In this document: positions 63,592 to 64,000 of the stretch, piece after piece
How the letters are laid out: each line of letters begins with the position of its first letter
Position numbering within the stretch: the first letter of the stretch is position 1
From: Rivularia sp. MS3
GTDB lineage: Bacteria > Cyanobacteriota > Cyanobacteriia > Cyanobacteriales > Nostocaceae
DNA: 64,000 bases
Direction: 5' to 3'
Assembly (NCBI GenBank): GCA_019192545.1
Contig: JAHCMI010000011.1
Span: 62,001-126,000, forward strand
Notes under the pieces: model-generated
The model's input: the letters and a program-made list of their open reading frames with translations, nothing else
Database searches by the model: none
What the model was told of the DNA's origin: nothing
Program-made: the position numbers and the translations under genes

Positions 63592-64000
63592 ATGGCAACT
63601 TCACAATCACCGAAACTTTATACCATGTCTGGTACTTGCGCCTTAGCACCTCATATTGTGCTTGAGTGGATTGGCAAGCCTTACGAACTTGAAGTTATGG
63701 AACATGGGCAGCACCTTGAACCAGAGTACTTAAAGATAAACCCGAAGGGTAAAGTACCTGCTTTAATCAATGAAGATGGTCGCGTACTTACAGAAGCAGC
63801 TGCCATTTTGATGTATTTAGCAGACCGATATCCTCAAGCCAATCTTGGCACAGGTGATGATGCTTATGAGCGTTACCAACTTGAGGAATGGCTTGCCTAT
63901 ATGACTAGCGAAGTACACGCCGATTTTGCACCGCACTTTGCACCACAACGTTTTATTGATGATGAAAATCAGTACGATGCTGTGCGTAAAGCAACTTACG
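63592..64000 (+). CDS. Glutathione S-transferase, cut by window end
   Basis: The first 136 codons of a glutathione S-transferase. 'KLYTMSGTCALAPHIVLEWIG' in part is the thioredoxin-fold start, with Ser/Thr at the usual catalytic place. 'NPKGKVPALINEDG' has the cis-Pro (about 49-62), and 'LTEAAAILMYLADRYP' (about 65-80) binds the gamma-glutamyl part. The all-helical C-terminal domain begins and is cut at 64000. It follows the phosphoribosyltransferase by 57 bp on the same strand. Confidence 0.87.
   Translation, partial: MATSQSPKLYTMSGTCALAPHIVLEWIGKPYELEVMEHGQHLEPEYLKINPKGKVPALINEDGRVLTEAAAILMYLADRYPQANLGTGDDAYERYQLEEWLAYMTSEVHADFAPHFAPQRFIDDENQYDAVRKATY

Overview
The window is cyanobacterial, most likely from a filamentous heterocystous-type genome. 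The evidence is an SLH-OprB porin, many HIP1-type GCGATCGC octamers (for example near 4717, 8935, 16490, 38363 and 49265), heptanucleotide tandem repeats, a multi-GAF hybrid kinase and NACHT/CHAT conflict proteins. It looks chromosomal at the left edge (RqcH, porin, tRNA-Phe). An accessory island follows from about 4.1 to 29.6 kb, then a stress, transport and signalling region from 30 kb to the right edge.

Island, 4.1-13.7 kb. A tyrosine integrase lies 168 bp downstream of tRNA-Phe(GAA), behind a control region full of GGTGTAA repeats. Next come a stand-alone HsdR-N-type nuclease domain and the remnant of a repeat-rich gene. A tightly packed minus-strand operon of ten small genes follows (13.7 to 6.9 kb). 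It encodes a VirD4/TraD-like P-loop ATPase with two membrane segments, several small membrane proteins, a lysozyme-like protein, an L,D-transpeptidase-like protein and an HNH-like protein. No relaxase or VirB4 is visible, so this is a compact, unfamiliar transfer-like module.

Island, 14-22.4 kb. This is a defence-like zone. It holds a reverse transcriptase of the Abi/UG type, a WYL-domain regulator divergent from a ComEC-like metallo-beta-lactamase, and a single-chain E2-E1-JAB ubiquitin-type protein (765 aa). A four-segment membrane protein ends that cassette. Convergent to it are a small CyanoTRADD-associated membrane-domain protein and a PadR-membrane protein pair. No CD-NTase is present, so this is not a CBASS locus in the usual sense. 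It is the best candidate here for a little-described system.

Island, 22.6-29.6 kb. Plasmid-like genes occur here: a coiled-coil protein and two ribbon-helix-helix proteins. An EAD-CHAT-NACHT conflict gene follows, now split by one stop codon and two frameshifts, the second on an A9 run.

Right half, 30-64 kb. Genes include a KtrB/TrkH potassium channel, an AI-2E-family permease, a YegS-like lipid kinase, two Dps paralogues, SDR enzymes, an RND efflux pair, a PAS-REC/hybrid kinase/CheR-PAS signalling set, fasciclin, an NDQ-motif (KR2-like sodium pump) rhodopsin broken by one frameshift, superoxide dismutase, acetate kinase, a di-haem cytochrome, an Nramp-like transporter, a phosphoribosyltransferase and a glutathione S-transferase (cut by the window end). 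This half carries many broken genes (cupin, hemerythrin, sigma factor, receiver domain, rhodopsin, GSP17M-like), so it is either undergoing gene decay or has uncorrected indels. A 191-bp MITE and several cyanobacterial short repeats lie between genes and, in two cases, inside reading frames.
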